Source of the DNA: Strigops habroptila
Taxonomy: Eukaryota > Chordata > Aves > Psittaciformes > Psittacidae
Length of the DNA stretch: 64,000 bases
Assembly: GCF_004027225.2 (NCBI RefSeq)
Contig: NC_044278.2
Location: 3,100,001-3,164,000 of the forward strand
Direction of reading: 5' to 3'
How positions within the stretch are numbered: the stretch's first letter is position 1; every line of letters starts with the position of its first letter. Below the pieces are notes generated by a model. The model saw only the letters and a program-made list of their open reading frames with translations, had not been told where the DNA came from and ran no database searches. Below, in pieces: positions 1 through 10,500 of this stretch. The position numbers and the translations under genes are program-made.

Positions 1-3000
1 TGTTTCTTTAAGGTTGCTTTATGGGGATATCAGTCCAAAATTTATCACAAGTAACAGTGTCTGTAATTTTCCAAGTATTTTTGCCAGTATGTCCTTTTAA
101 GCCATAGCTCTTTTTAGAGCAGTGTCTCACTAAGCAGCATTAAAATAATAGGAGCCACTTAAAAGGCTCCTCCACGATTTTTATTTAAGAGTTTCTGCCA
201 TTGCTACCATTAACGCAACCATACCTATGACAGCACAAACCACACCAAATAGTCACCATATATTGTTTTCTTAGCTAGTCTTTTACTTTGGTGCAGTTTC
301 ATCACTGGCTTCAGTGATCTATGTACAGCCTGTTGCTAGCACAGGAGGACCAGCACAGTGCCCACGGCTATCCATCCCTTGGGCCAGTACCATTTTAGAT
401 TGACTTGAGTTTATCAACACAATCAGTTGTGGTTTCACAGTGGTTTATACAATACAACTAAGGCAACCAGAAGGCACGCTGCTGCTTTGAAGCTTCATTT
501 CTCTTCCTTCTTTCCCCTTCCTCCACTTGCACTCACATGGTTCTACTCTCCCTCTTGCACTTGAAGGCCTTTGTTGAGCCAACCTCAACCCACAAACCTA
601 AGCCCTAAATCATCTAGGGCTAGGTTTCCAACAGGTTAGCAAGTTAAGCTAGAGCATTCTGGAAACCAGCAAGTGCTAGGATAGGTGCCAAGTAAGTGGT
701 AGGATCACACGGCTGAGAGCATGACTCCCCGATTATGCCAACAGGAAAGCCATCAGAGAGAATGAAATTATGAGAAGACTTGGGTCAACACGTGTGCTCC
801 TTGTTCCCTTCCTTGATTGGTACTGCTATTTGCCTAATCTTATTGTAAGCCAGTTCAGAGAGCTAAACCAACAAAAAAACTATTCATTCTTTTTGGCAAG
901 GCTTGTTTTCTGCCAATTTAATTCTCTGAACTAGCTCAGCAAAGGAATCAGGCAAGCATCTGCGCCAGTGCAGAGAAGGGGGCAGGAACACACAGGGAGA
1001 TGAGGACAGGCTTGGACTGATTTAAACTGTCACTGAACTGCATACCCTACAGCAGATCTACATCACCTTGTAGTTAGAACTGACAGTAATCTGTGCCTTT
1101 ACAACAGGAGGACTTCATTGCTGATGAGAGCGCACGAACAGCACTGAAACATGCTAAGCAAAGTTTAACTTGGGCACAAGCTTGGACAATTCCATGTAAA
1201 AGCAGAAGAATCAGATTACTCTTACCTTCAGAGATACTATAGAACATTAGCTAATTATTCCCCCAGCAGAAATGCGCTCTGTAATTCCCATTACACGGAT
1301 TTAGCCCAGAACAGCAAAGCAAGCAAAACTGGTGACAAACTCAGGACTGGAACCCAGTAAATCCTCTATACCAAACCAACACTTCACCATTCAGCTGTGT
1401 TGTTTATTAACCCTAAGCTAATTCAATTAGATTCAATTAGCCAGTAGCAGTCTATAACAAACTCCTTTTGCATGGACTTTGTAACAGACTGTAGAGCTCA
1501 TAATTCATAACACAGTTATATTAACAGATGTGGATATTTCATAGCTACTTGTGAAATAAGAAGCTAGGGAAAGGAATAATGCTGAGATCTTAAGTAATTA
1601 TTTCCTTCTTTACAGAGGGAAAAATAAGTGTGCATTAAGCAGCAGGAGTCCTATTCACACAATTAAGAACTTTAATGTAAAGAACTATAGAAAGGAAAAC
1701 ACATCCACATAGATTTTCTTTTTTTTTCTCCTCAGGTTAGCAATTGCCAAACAGTTGCAAGCGAAATAGAAGCAACTACTTAATACACACTAACCAAGAC
1801 CAGAATCTTTTCTTAAATGTATCTCCCGTGCTCAGTCCAACAAATCCCACCCTTTTTTTGCCTTGTGTAACAAAGTAGCACATTAGGAAAAGGGGTGGGG
1901 AAAATTTGTTAACAGAGGAGCAAATCTGGGCAGTAGTAAACAGCCAGCACTGTAAGTCTATCCAGCAACATGAGATAATCTTTCATTCACATACTAGCTT
2001 AAGCACTCCAACCAAGCATATCACATTTGGGACATTCAAGTCATACTTAATTTTGTTCAACACCTTCTTTTGACAACAGCTTTGTCACAGACACTGAAAA
2101 TACATATGTCATAAAAGCCAGTCATTTGCCAGGACTGTCACCGATTCTCTCAAGATGAAAATAATAAAGCCATAAGTGCAAGCAGCAGAGGCTGCTGCAT
2201 AATTGTCAGCTGCATAAAGTATCAGCATTGAGATTATTATCCTATGGGAAGCAACAGTTTGAATGCTGGAAAAAATGTAAGAAAATTAACTGGGCTAGAT
2301 TTGCACATTAAAAATGCCGTAATCTGGTTCGAAGTCTTGAAATCCGCAGAAGCCAAAAATCTGAGGAAAGCAAATGCAAACTCACCGCATGCTATAAAAG
2401 AAAACTATTGCAAATTTGCCAGAGAACCAGGAGAGAAAACCAGCACGTCTCTGGAGGAGATGAACACTATTTAACAGAAAGAAGCTGGATGACAGATGAC
2501 TAACAAAAACATTCTGGACAGCATGGACAAAACATTTACCTAAAAATATTTGCATCCTTGAGCATCTGAACATAAAGAAACCAACAAAAATGTGCTACAC
2601 TAACCACAGAATTTACCACCTGAAATTTGACAAAGATTAAGTGACAACGGTGTCCAAAATCTCATTTTTCTGGGCAAGGCATTATTACAGTCGAGCAGAA
2701 GTAGGAACAGCACTTCTTCACTCCATGTAAGAGACTCCTAATGCAGAATATGTTGGTGCTTTCTAGGTTTAAGGGATAGACTGAGTTGAAGGCTACCTCA
2801 TCGATTCCGTCAAGCGAGGCAACTCCAGACATCAGCACCATTACTCGCCAAGACAAGCATCCAAAAGCTATCCACATGCAGCATCATTAAGTCAGTATTA
2901 ACACTTACTGCAGGCTAATCCTTGAGAAATTCTCAGTGACATAAAACCTGAGATTTTTTTTTTTTTCCCCTGTTAAAATGACGGGGTGGGAAGTTCAGAT

Positions 3001-6000
3001 CCTTCCCCCTTCCTTCTAGAAAGCAAGGAGTAAGCCTCTAGCTCCTCTAGTTGAGCAATCGCCATACTGACACACACCTTCACAATTCTGCACCACATGC
3101 AGCAGCATGGCTCCTGACACAGCTTAGCCTGTTCTCCAACCAGCTCTTAGACTGGTCAGTTTTCTTTGGGAAAAAAAAAAAAGGAAAAAAGAAAATAGAA
3201 GAGAAAAAAGGCAGAGCCACCTTGGTAAGTGAGCAGAGGTAACCAGGCAGGGGAACTATTTCATGGGGAGGACAAGCCCTCTTCCTTCTGTCTCTAATAA
3301 AACAAAAGCTGAAAGGACAGCAGAAATAGGAGAACATATTTCCCTGGTAAGAATTAGGAAGCACTGCAACAGTAGCACAACCCTCCACTGTAACCACTGT
3401 CCATAGGGAAGAAAAAAGTTTCTTTTACTCTCCCACCCACCACTGATAAAGGTCCAAGAAGCAGCTAAAAAACTGACACGCAGCAGTGATAAACTAACAC
3501 TAAAGTCCTTACTCAAGACTGAGGAGTAATACCCACTCATCAGTCTCGGCACCTTCCGACAAGTGAAGATGACACCAGGGTTTGGAAAAAGGGGCTTCCA
3601 CTAATGTGTTGCCTACGGGCTCCACTGGTGAGGACGCATTTCTACCCACATCACGTTCCAGTAAAATTTTAAGCTACAATACAGACACACAAATATATGT
3701 TTGAGAGAAATACATCTGTATTTTGGCATGTAAATACCTGAATTCAGAGTTATAAACCCCAGCTCAGCCGTAAGACCACACAAGGCCACTGCCCAGTATT
3801 CCACCCTATAAAAATTACTAAAACCTCAGCGACAAAAGAAATTTTGTTTGCGAGATGCAATGTACATTTTTATCATGCTGGATAAAATATCTACAGTCTC
3901 AGCAGTGGTTAAATTGCTGCTATAAAGGAAATTGTCCTCAGATAAATGGTTTCCCTATGAGAAGGTTTCAGTGCTACACCTCACCCCAGGTCAATAAATC
4001 AAATTAACTGCACCTTGTCCTCTGGCCAATGACATCATCGGCTTGACCACATCTTGTGAAGCGAGTGCAGAAACATATGCTATTTAAGGCATGAAATCAT
4101 ATTACTGCTTTTTGTCCAGCCAGCCTTGTGCTGCTGGTCTGTGAAACAGTCAGTCACCTGAACAGTCTCATTACCGCTTCTACACATTTTTTTCCTTCTA
4201 GTATTCAAGGCCTGTCTTCACCGAGAGTGAAGAAAAAGGATAAATAACCCAAGCCATTATTTTTTAAATCAAAATGCTTTTCATTAGCTGCAGCGCAGTA
4301 TTTTGTGACAAATTAAATTTAGCACCAAACTACAAAATACGCCATCTGCATTTGTATGTGAACTCTCTTCCTAGTCATGTCGCAAAGATGTTTACATGCT
4401 AATCTGGCACTGCTACTTTGAAGTACCCTGCTGTTAGATCCTTTTTCTCCACAGGGTGAAAACAATGGTCACTAATGAAAACCTCCACAGTTTCAGCCGA
4501 AACCCATCCCTGCACAAATATTTCCCTTTTTTTTTTTTTTTCCCCTCTAATTACTACTTCTTTCTAATAAAGTAGCCCATTTGTTTTCTTTCTAAGACCA
4601 CCAATATCCGGTTCAAAACTGAATTACTCCAGACAATTTAAGAGGATTAATTTCAATTTTCACTTGGTGTTCTTATGACACAATCACAGAAAACTTGTCT
4701 TCCTTTCTAGACCCTGCACTGCCTAGTGGTATCTTCTGTCATGAAAGCAAAATCTAAATGAAAGGGGAAAATAAAAGAAGAAAAACCCAAACCCAGAAGA
4801 GTCAAAGACACAAGCAGCGACAAAAGCATCTGACACACCACACTGTTAAACTGCATCCACATTAAGCAAAAAGAAGGTGAATAAGATTATCTCCAATGTA
4901 TTCAATTCTGTTTGTGTTCAGAGGGAGGAGGAAAGCTGTTCAGATTTTGAGTGTGTCTTCTATAGCTCTCTCAGTGCCAGGAAACGTAAATTAGAAGCAA
5001 CTCTCCTTTAAGGAAAAGAATCAAGGACAAAGGGACCAAAAATGCCCAAGCCTCTGAAAAGCAGATATGAAAGGAACAGCTTTACAGTCTTGAGTTGCTA
5101 TAAATTAAAAATAAGCTCCTTATTTAAAAGACATGAGTGTTTGAGAATCTATGAGCAGATCTGATACTGCTCAAGCCCCAGGAGGGTTTTGTTTTTGCTG
5201 GCAGGGGTGGAGTGGAGATGGGGGGGTCATTTTGGTTATTAGTAAATAAATCAAGCAGCAGAGTGAGGCCTAGGCGCCTGCCAGAGCAGCCAGGGCCTAG
5301 CTCTCCCCCCTCCTCTCCTCACACAGCCTGGGTTTGATCTCGGGGCCCTGTGGGTTGCCAAGAAAATTTAAAAAAAGCGAGAGAGCGAGAAAGAAGAATC
5401 ATATTGAACCACAAAAGCACATGGGGCGAATGTAAAATATAAACACGGCGTTGGGCTCTGAGTGGCTGTTATTAAAGGTCTGAATTACTAAACATGAGAG
5501 GCGGGGAAAGCCAGGCGGCCATTTCAATAATATAAACCTCCCCGAATTAGACATTATTCAAATGAGAAGGAAAGGGAAAGCGAGCAAAGCGAGGGAGAGG
5601 GACTGGACCCGCACCCCCAGTGCCAGCCCACCCGGGCTGCTGCCACCACCACCCGCTCCTGCCCCGGCGCCCAGGGCGAGGGGACGTGAGCCCGGGTGCC
5701 CGGCGGCGGCGGGGGGGGGGGGGGGATTTGCCCTGCTCCCCACTAGCCCTCGGGGCTGCGAAAGCAGGAGGGCAAAAGGGGAGGAAGGCAATCACCTCTG
5801 CCGGGGCAGATCCAGCCTTCGGGGGTGCAAAACACGCGGCCTCTCCCGTCGGAGGGGGGCACGGAGAAACTCTGCCCTCACACCCCACAAGTCACCCCAC
5901 ACTGAACCTACCCTTGGGGGGTAGGGGGAGCTCTGCATAAAAAGCCAAACCACGCTCTCATCCCGTCCCCTTCCCGAGGCCATCCGCACCCATCCACCCC

Positions 6001-6810
6001 ATGCCTGCAGGCCCCAGGCTCTGGGGAAATAACCCTGGCTGGGGTGATGCGGGGGGGGGGGGGGGGGTGTTAACGAGAGGACAGATGAGGAAACCAAGTC
6101 TTCCTCGCTCACCCGGCCCCACCGAGCGGCCAGCACACCCGTCCCCCTCCGTCCTGCCGCCGGGGGGACCCTGCCCCACTCGGGGGGCCGCCCGCCTCCC
6201 CCCGGCCCGGCGGGCCGTGCCCCCCCTCCCCCTCGGCCGGCGCCGGGACCGCTCCAGCAGCATCCATCCCCCCCCCCCCCCGCCATGAATATGTAAAGCG
6301 GCTTTTATTGTGGGCGTGCGGGCCGGGGCCGGGGGGGGGGGGAGCGGCTACCCACCTCGGGCCGCTTTTGGGTGCGGGGATGCACCCCCCCCTCCCGGCT
6401 TCACCCCCCACCTCCTCCCGCCCCCCCCCCCCTCCTCCCTCCCAACGCCTACTCCCCACCCCGACCCCACCGCCTCGCCGTTGCGCCGCCGCCCCCCATC
6501 GCCCCGCTGCCTGCCCCGGCGCCGGTGCCCCGGCATGCGGGCGGGTGCGAGTGCGGCTCCGTGTGAGGGAGGGAGGGAGCGTGTGTGTGTGCGTGTGTGT
6601 GTGTGTGTGTATATGCATGTATGTGTGTGTGCATCTCCCCGCACGGGGAGGCTACTTTCCTTCTCTCTTCCCCCCCCCCCCGCTCCCTCCTGTGCCGTTA
6701 ATTATAATAATCCTGAGTACTAATAAATTATGCTAAGCGGGGCGGGCGGGCGGCGGGGGGGCCGCGTGTGCGAGTATGAATATGAATATGTAAAACGCAG
6801 TAATGATTAC
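1..6810 (-). other. POU2F1: POU2F1 intron 1, 5' part
   Basis: This is the sequence downstream, on the minus strand, of the POU2F1 exon 1 donor site, so it is the beginning of the first intron of the transcript that starts in the CpG island. I found no further coding exon in it; the ORFs present are short and match nothing I recognise. It is AT-rich and unremarkable from 1 to about 5,390, with an A-rich run near 3,169-3,205 and a T tract near 4,528-4,542. From about 5,391 it becomes a mosaic of AT-rich blocks inside GC-rich DNA and merges with the CpG island. The intron acceptor lies outside the window. Confidence 0.75.
6581..6632. repeat. (GT)n microsatellite in POU2F1 intron 1
   Basis: A run of alternating GT, with one GC and a short interruption (atatgcatgta), lies about 180 bp inside intron 1 and within the CpG island. 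Alternating purine-pyrimidine DNA of this kind can form Z-DNA, and the length is likely polymorphic. The short peptides read from it are not genes. Confidence 0.9.
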
Positions 6811-6874
6811 CTGCCGCTGCCGCCACCGCCGCCGCCGAACTCTCATCTTGACTCGCTGCTCCTCCGTCCGCCAT
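6811..6874 (-). CDS. POU2F1: POU2F1 (Oct-1) first coding exon
   Basis: Reading leftward from the ATG at 6,874, the exon encodes MADGGAASQDESSAAAVAAA plus one more alanine, then one base of the next codon, and ends at a GT donor (6,810-6,809). This is the N-terminus of the Oct-1 isoform whose first exon reads MADGGAASQDESS followed by an alanine run. POU2F1 is a nuclear transcription factor that binds octamer DNA (ATGCAAAT) through a POU-specific domain and homeodomain; those domains lie in later exons outside the window. The frame stays open upstream to 7,108, so the start is set by homology and by its favourable AAAATGG context. The alanine tract is the only variable part. Gene order with STYXL2 and GPA33 matches the human neighbourhood, which supports the call independently. 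Confidence 0.93.
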
Positions 6875-6880
6875 TTTGAA
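6864..6880 (-). promoter_or_regulatory. YY1-like motif overlapping the POU2F1 start codon
   Basis: On the minus strand the start-codon context reads TTCAAAATGGCGGACGG. The AAAATGGCGG core resembles the YY1 consensus (AAnATGGCGGC), which is often found just downstream of the start site in CpG-island promoters and can overlap the initiator ATG. The match is seen; binding is inferred. Confidence 0.45.
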
Positions 6881-7067
6881 TATTTTAACCAAAATCGGCC
6901 GCACGATAAACCCTCCCTCGCGCCGGGCCCCCCCCCTCCCTCCCCCCCCCCAGCCTCCTCCTCCTCCTGGCCCCTCCCCCCCTGCCACCCCTCCCCTCCC
7001 CCCCCCCCCGCGCCGCCGCCGCCGCCGCACTGCGCAGCCGCCAAACCACCGCGCGGCGGCCGCGCTC

Positions 7068-7079
7068 TGCGCACGCGCA
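7068..7079. promoter_or_regulatory. NRF1 consensus site upstream of POU2F1
   Basis: TGCGCACGCGCA matches the NRF1 consensus YGCGCAYGCGCR in full. It lies about 195 bp upstream of the POU2F1 start codon inside the CpG island. Occupancy is inferred. Confidence 0.55.
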
Positions 7080-7144
7080 ACCTGCCCCCCCCCCACCACC
7101 ACCAACAACCTCTCCCTGTGCTTGTCCAGCGGGCGGTGCGCCGC

Positions 7145-7156
7145 CGCGCATGCGTC
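7145..7156. promoter_or_regulatory. Second NRF1-like site upstream of POU2F1
   Basis: CGCGCATGCGTC contains the palindromic GCGCATGCG core and differs from the NRF1 consensus near one end. It lies 66 bp centre to centre beyond a better site. Two such motifs in one CpG-island promoter are common for NRF1 targets. Confidence 0.4.
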
Positions 7157-7520
7157 CCATCCCTCCGCCCCCCCTGGCTCCCACCCGCGCCCCTGGCCGG
7201 GGCAGGGTGCGCAGGGGCGGCGCTGCCGTCCCTTCAGCGATCGTTAACGTGTGGGCCGTGGCGCCGGGTCGGTCACACACACACCGCCCCCCCCCCAGCC
7301 CCGACCCATGGCGGAGATCGCGGAGCCTGGGGTGTTTCACTCCGCCATCACCGTCCCAGTGCCTCACCGGGGCGGGGGGCTTCGGGAGGCCGCGGCCGTG
7401 GGTTAACGGCGGCGGGGCAGGGAGGAGCCGCTCACACTGTGTGTGTGGGGAGTGCCCGCCGTGCCTCATGCAGCCTCTGTTAAGCGTGCAGCCGCCACAC
7501 CGGGGGTAGCGGGAGGGGTT

Positions 7521-10500
7521 AATCGCGGTGCTGGCAGATGACATTGGGTTCAAATGCAGCCGTTGGGCTGAAAGGGCGTTTCTGAAAGAGCTGTTAGCGG
7601 CAAGTGGTGCTGTGAAAATACCTGTCGTAGTCGCGCTTGCACGACAGGTACTCCCCAGGCTCAAAGCGACATGAATCCCATGTGAATAAAGAGGAATTGC
7701 GTGCAGAGAAAATGAAATAACAACCCGAGGTTGTCCGTGGTGGAGGGCAGGAGCGGTGGCCCGAACAGGGCAATTGCTAAAGAGGTGATTCTCCTCTGTT
7801 AAGAAACGCACACATTTCCACACGATTTACCCCTCGTTCTGGGCAGCACAATGCTCCTGGAGTGTCTTTCTCAACCAAATACTTCGATTTCCCGCATCGG
7901 ATTTGGCTAACGTGAAGAGGAAGTCAGGCTTCGCGCCTCCCTCGTTAAAAGGGAGTAAATAATAAGAGACTACAGGGACCAACAAATAAAATTAGCCTTA
8001 GATTCGAAACTTCCAAATGGGGACAAACAATTGGCTAAGCAGGCAGAGGGGCAAATCTTGACAGATTTGGCACAGTAAAAATAAAACTTGCTCACACGCT
8101 TAACCTTAATATTGCATAAATACAGGTTATGCCTGAGCTTTGTAATGTACATCCATAAAAAGCAAAAGAAGAAACAGAAGGTGATGCAGAATGGCATTCA
8201 TTAAGGACTCAATGTTTTCCAAGAGTCATTAACTTCAGGAGGTCAGAGTCCAAGCTGGATTTTCTTCTGGGGCTCAAAACCCAGAGAAGAGAAGCGGGCA
8301 AGGATCCGTTCTTGCATGCTGTTGCTGAAGAAATTGCGAGTCGTGTCAGAGGCAGTCACTAGATGTTTTTTCATTGTGAGGGAAGAGCCAAAAAGGAAAG
8401 GCTGAAGGAGGGAGACAGCAGGGTTTCTCTCCAGGGGCTGAATCAGAAAGGTAATTTTGACATTTTTATTTAAAAATAAGTTCCTCTGGTAATGGGATTT
8501 TTTTTTTTTTTCCCCACACTACAAAAAAACCTATTGATACTGCAGAAAACATTAGCAGAAATAGACTGTACTATGAAAGCGAAAACCTTCCCCTAACGCT
8601 GGTTCTACTCTCGCACGTTCATTTAATGATACTCCACACTAGTAATTAAGAGCTTTGTCTCGGGAAGATCTGTGTTTCACTCTCAGAAGTGAACATGTAA
8701 ACAAAGGCATACTGTCGTGCTCTTCAGCCATGATCCTCGCCGGCCAGTTAATCCAGTTTTATGGCCAGGTTATACCAGCACTGCAGCACACAGTGGCTGC
8801 ACTGCAACAGATAAAGGTGTAGAGAAAGGGCTGCCTAGATTAAGACTCTGCACAGCTCTAATCCTGCCTATGCTGAATATTCTCTCCCGTATCTTCCCAT
8901 CTCACCCGCAGACTCTTCTCGGTCCTGCGTGCTACTTCCTACTAACCTCCTCCCTCATAGTAGCAGCTTCTCACAGGGGAGAATTTGCTCCCATTACCAC
9001 ACCTGATTTAGCCTTTGCTCTTGCTCAGCTTCTGCATAGTTAGCTGGAACCCACAGCTGCCGAAGAAAAGATGTCCAAAAACAGATAGATACTAGGGGGT
9101 TTTTTTGGGGGGGATGTGCTCGTTTGGTTTTGGTTGGTTTTGGGTTTGTTTTTTTCTGGTTGTTACTAACCTGCTCCATGTTTTCTAATTGACCAGCTAT
9201 AAAGAGAACTTCATTCCGTTTGGCCACATAGCTGCTCTCCCTCTCTCTTTAAAGATTGCTCTCAACCTACGTCTGCATCCTTTTCCCTGCTTTACTTTGA
9301 ATGCATCTCTATCTGATGCCTTCCCCAAGGTGTCATACATCCCTGTGGCTATATATCCAGGAAAGCTAGCCAAATCATTAGTGATAAATAATTTATCAGA
9401 TAAATTTTACCTCTCTTTCAGTTGTGAGTTGTCTGCAAACAGCTTGTGATTTCTGCAAACTTATTACTTGATGTTACTCGCCACATAGTGCCTGACTGGT
9501 GTCTTACTCATGAGCAGCTTGCTGGAAATACTTGAAATTTGAGATAATTGGACACAAAGATGATACGTAGCTTAGTCCTGCAAGAAGCTGAGCACTCTGG
9601 AGTCATAAAAAGACATAAGTGTGAAACTGAGTTGTTCAGCTGCAGTCAGCGAGACTGGGCTCACACTGGTGCTTAGTAACACGCTTATATCCTCTGCTGA
9701 AACACAGCCCAAAGCAGCGAGCGCCTTGCGGTACTCCGTGTTTCTGTTCTCTGACTGGACATGTCAGCCTTGTAGAATCACCTCTTGCAGGGATTTTGCT
9801 TTAAAAATATTTCCTGACTGTGAAAAACAATACAGTGTTAAAAATCAACACACCTGTAAAGGGAAGAAATAGTGTTTCAGGATCTTTTAAAGCTCTGCAG
9901 TATGTCTCTGTCCATTGTCTGGATTTTGATCAAGACACCTCCTCATTCCTAGCCCTCCTTCGTCTGTTCTCCTTGTGCCTGTAACCCCAAATTTTCTATG
10001 ATTGCTGTATTACATTCTGAATTGTCTATCTCCTGCTAGAATTAATTCAGTAGTGTTTCAGAGCCAATTTTTATTTTTTAAGGTGGGGAGGCAGGGGACA
10101 AAAGAAACACAAATCACAGTATTTAAGCAAAAAGCACATTGGGAAGGAAATTACCCTTTTCCCCACACAGCTCTAAAGTATAGAGAAATTAAGAGCGAAC
10201 CTATCTGCTCTGCTCCAATTCCACTGTGCCACTCGGATGTGAATCCCAGATGCTGCTTTTCTCACACAATGTCCCTTCTCTCTATCCTCTTCACAGCTGA
10301 TTTCCTTCCTCAGGGAGGCCCTGTTTGTAGAGTCATGGTTGCTTCAGCGTTCCCTTTGGTCCTCCAGATATTGCAGCAGAGGCTTCTGCCATGAAACAGT
10401 TGTTCTTCGCCCCTTAGGCTTTCGTGCATACTGCCCCAAAACCTCTCAACTCATTCCACTTTCAGCCTGCTCAGACTGTCTCACCTTTAATTAAACTTAC

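Larger units (their letters stand above)
5560..7520. promoter_or_regulatory. POU2F1: CpG island spanning the POU2F1 promoter, exon 1 and start of intron 1
   Basis: About 2 kb of very GC-rich sequence with abundant CpG, in sharp contrast to the AT-rich flanks. It contains exon 1 of POU2F1 near 6,811-6,874, so it is the promoter island of that gene; transcription proceeds leftward. Several G or C homopolymers of 12-17 bases lie inside (5,711-5,725; 6,051-6,067; 6,268-6,281; 6,331-6,342; 6,421-6,432; 6,670-6,681). No TATA box stands out, consistent with a housekeeping-type dispersed start. The long proline-, glycine- and arginine-rich ORFs in this block are a by-product of base composition and are not annotated. 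Confidence 0.88.

Noticed and set aside
3051-3552. ORFs around an A-rich/T-rich tract in POU2F1 intron 1
   Set aside because: Lysine- or phenylalanine-rich products of low-complexity sequence with no homology.
5547-7823. Many long ORFs on both strands in the CpG island, up to about 310 codons
   Set aside because: They are rich in Pro, Gly, Arg and Ala, overlap each other in several frames and result from high GC content with few stop codons. Only the short MADGGAASQDESS segment has homology and a proper splice donor.
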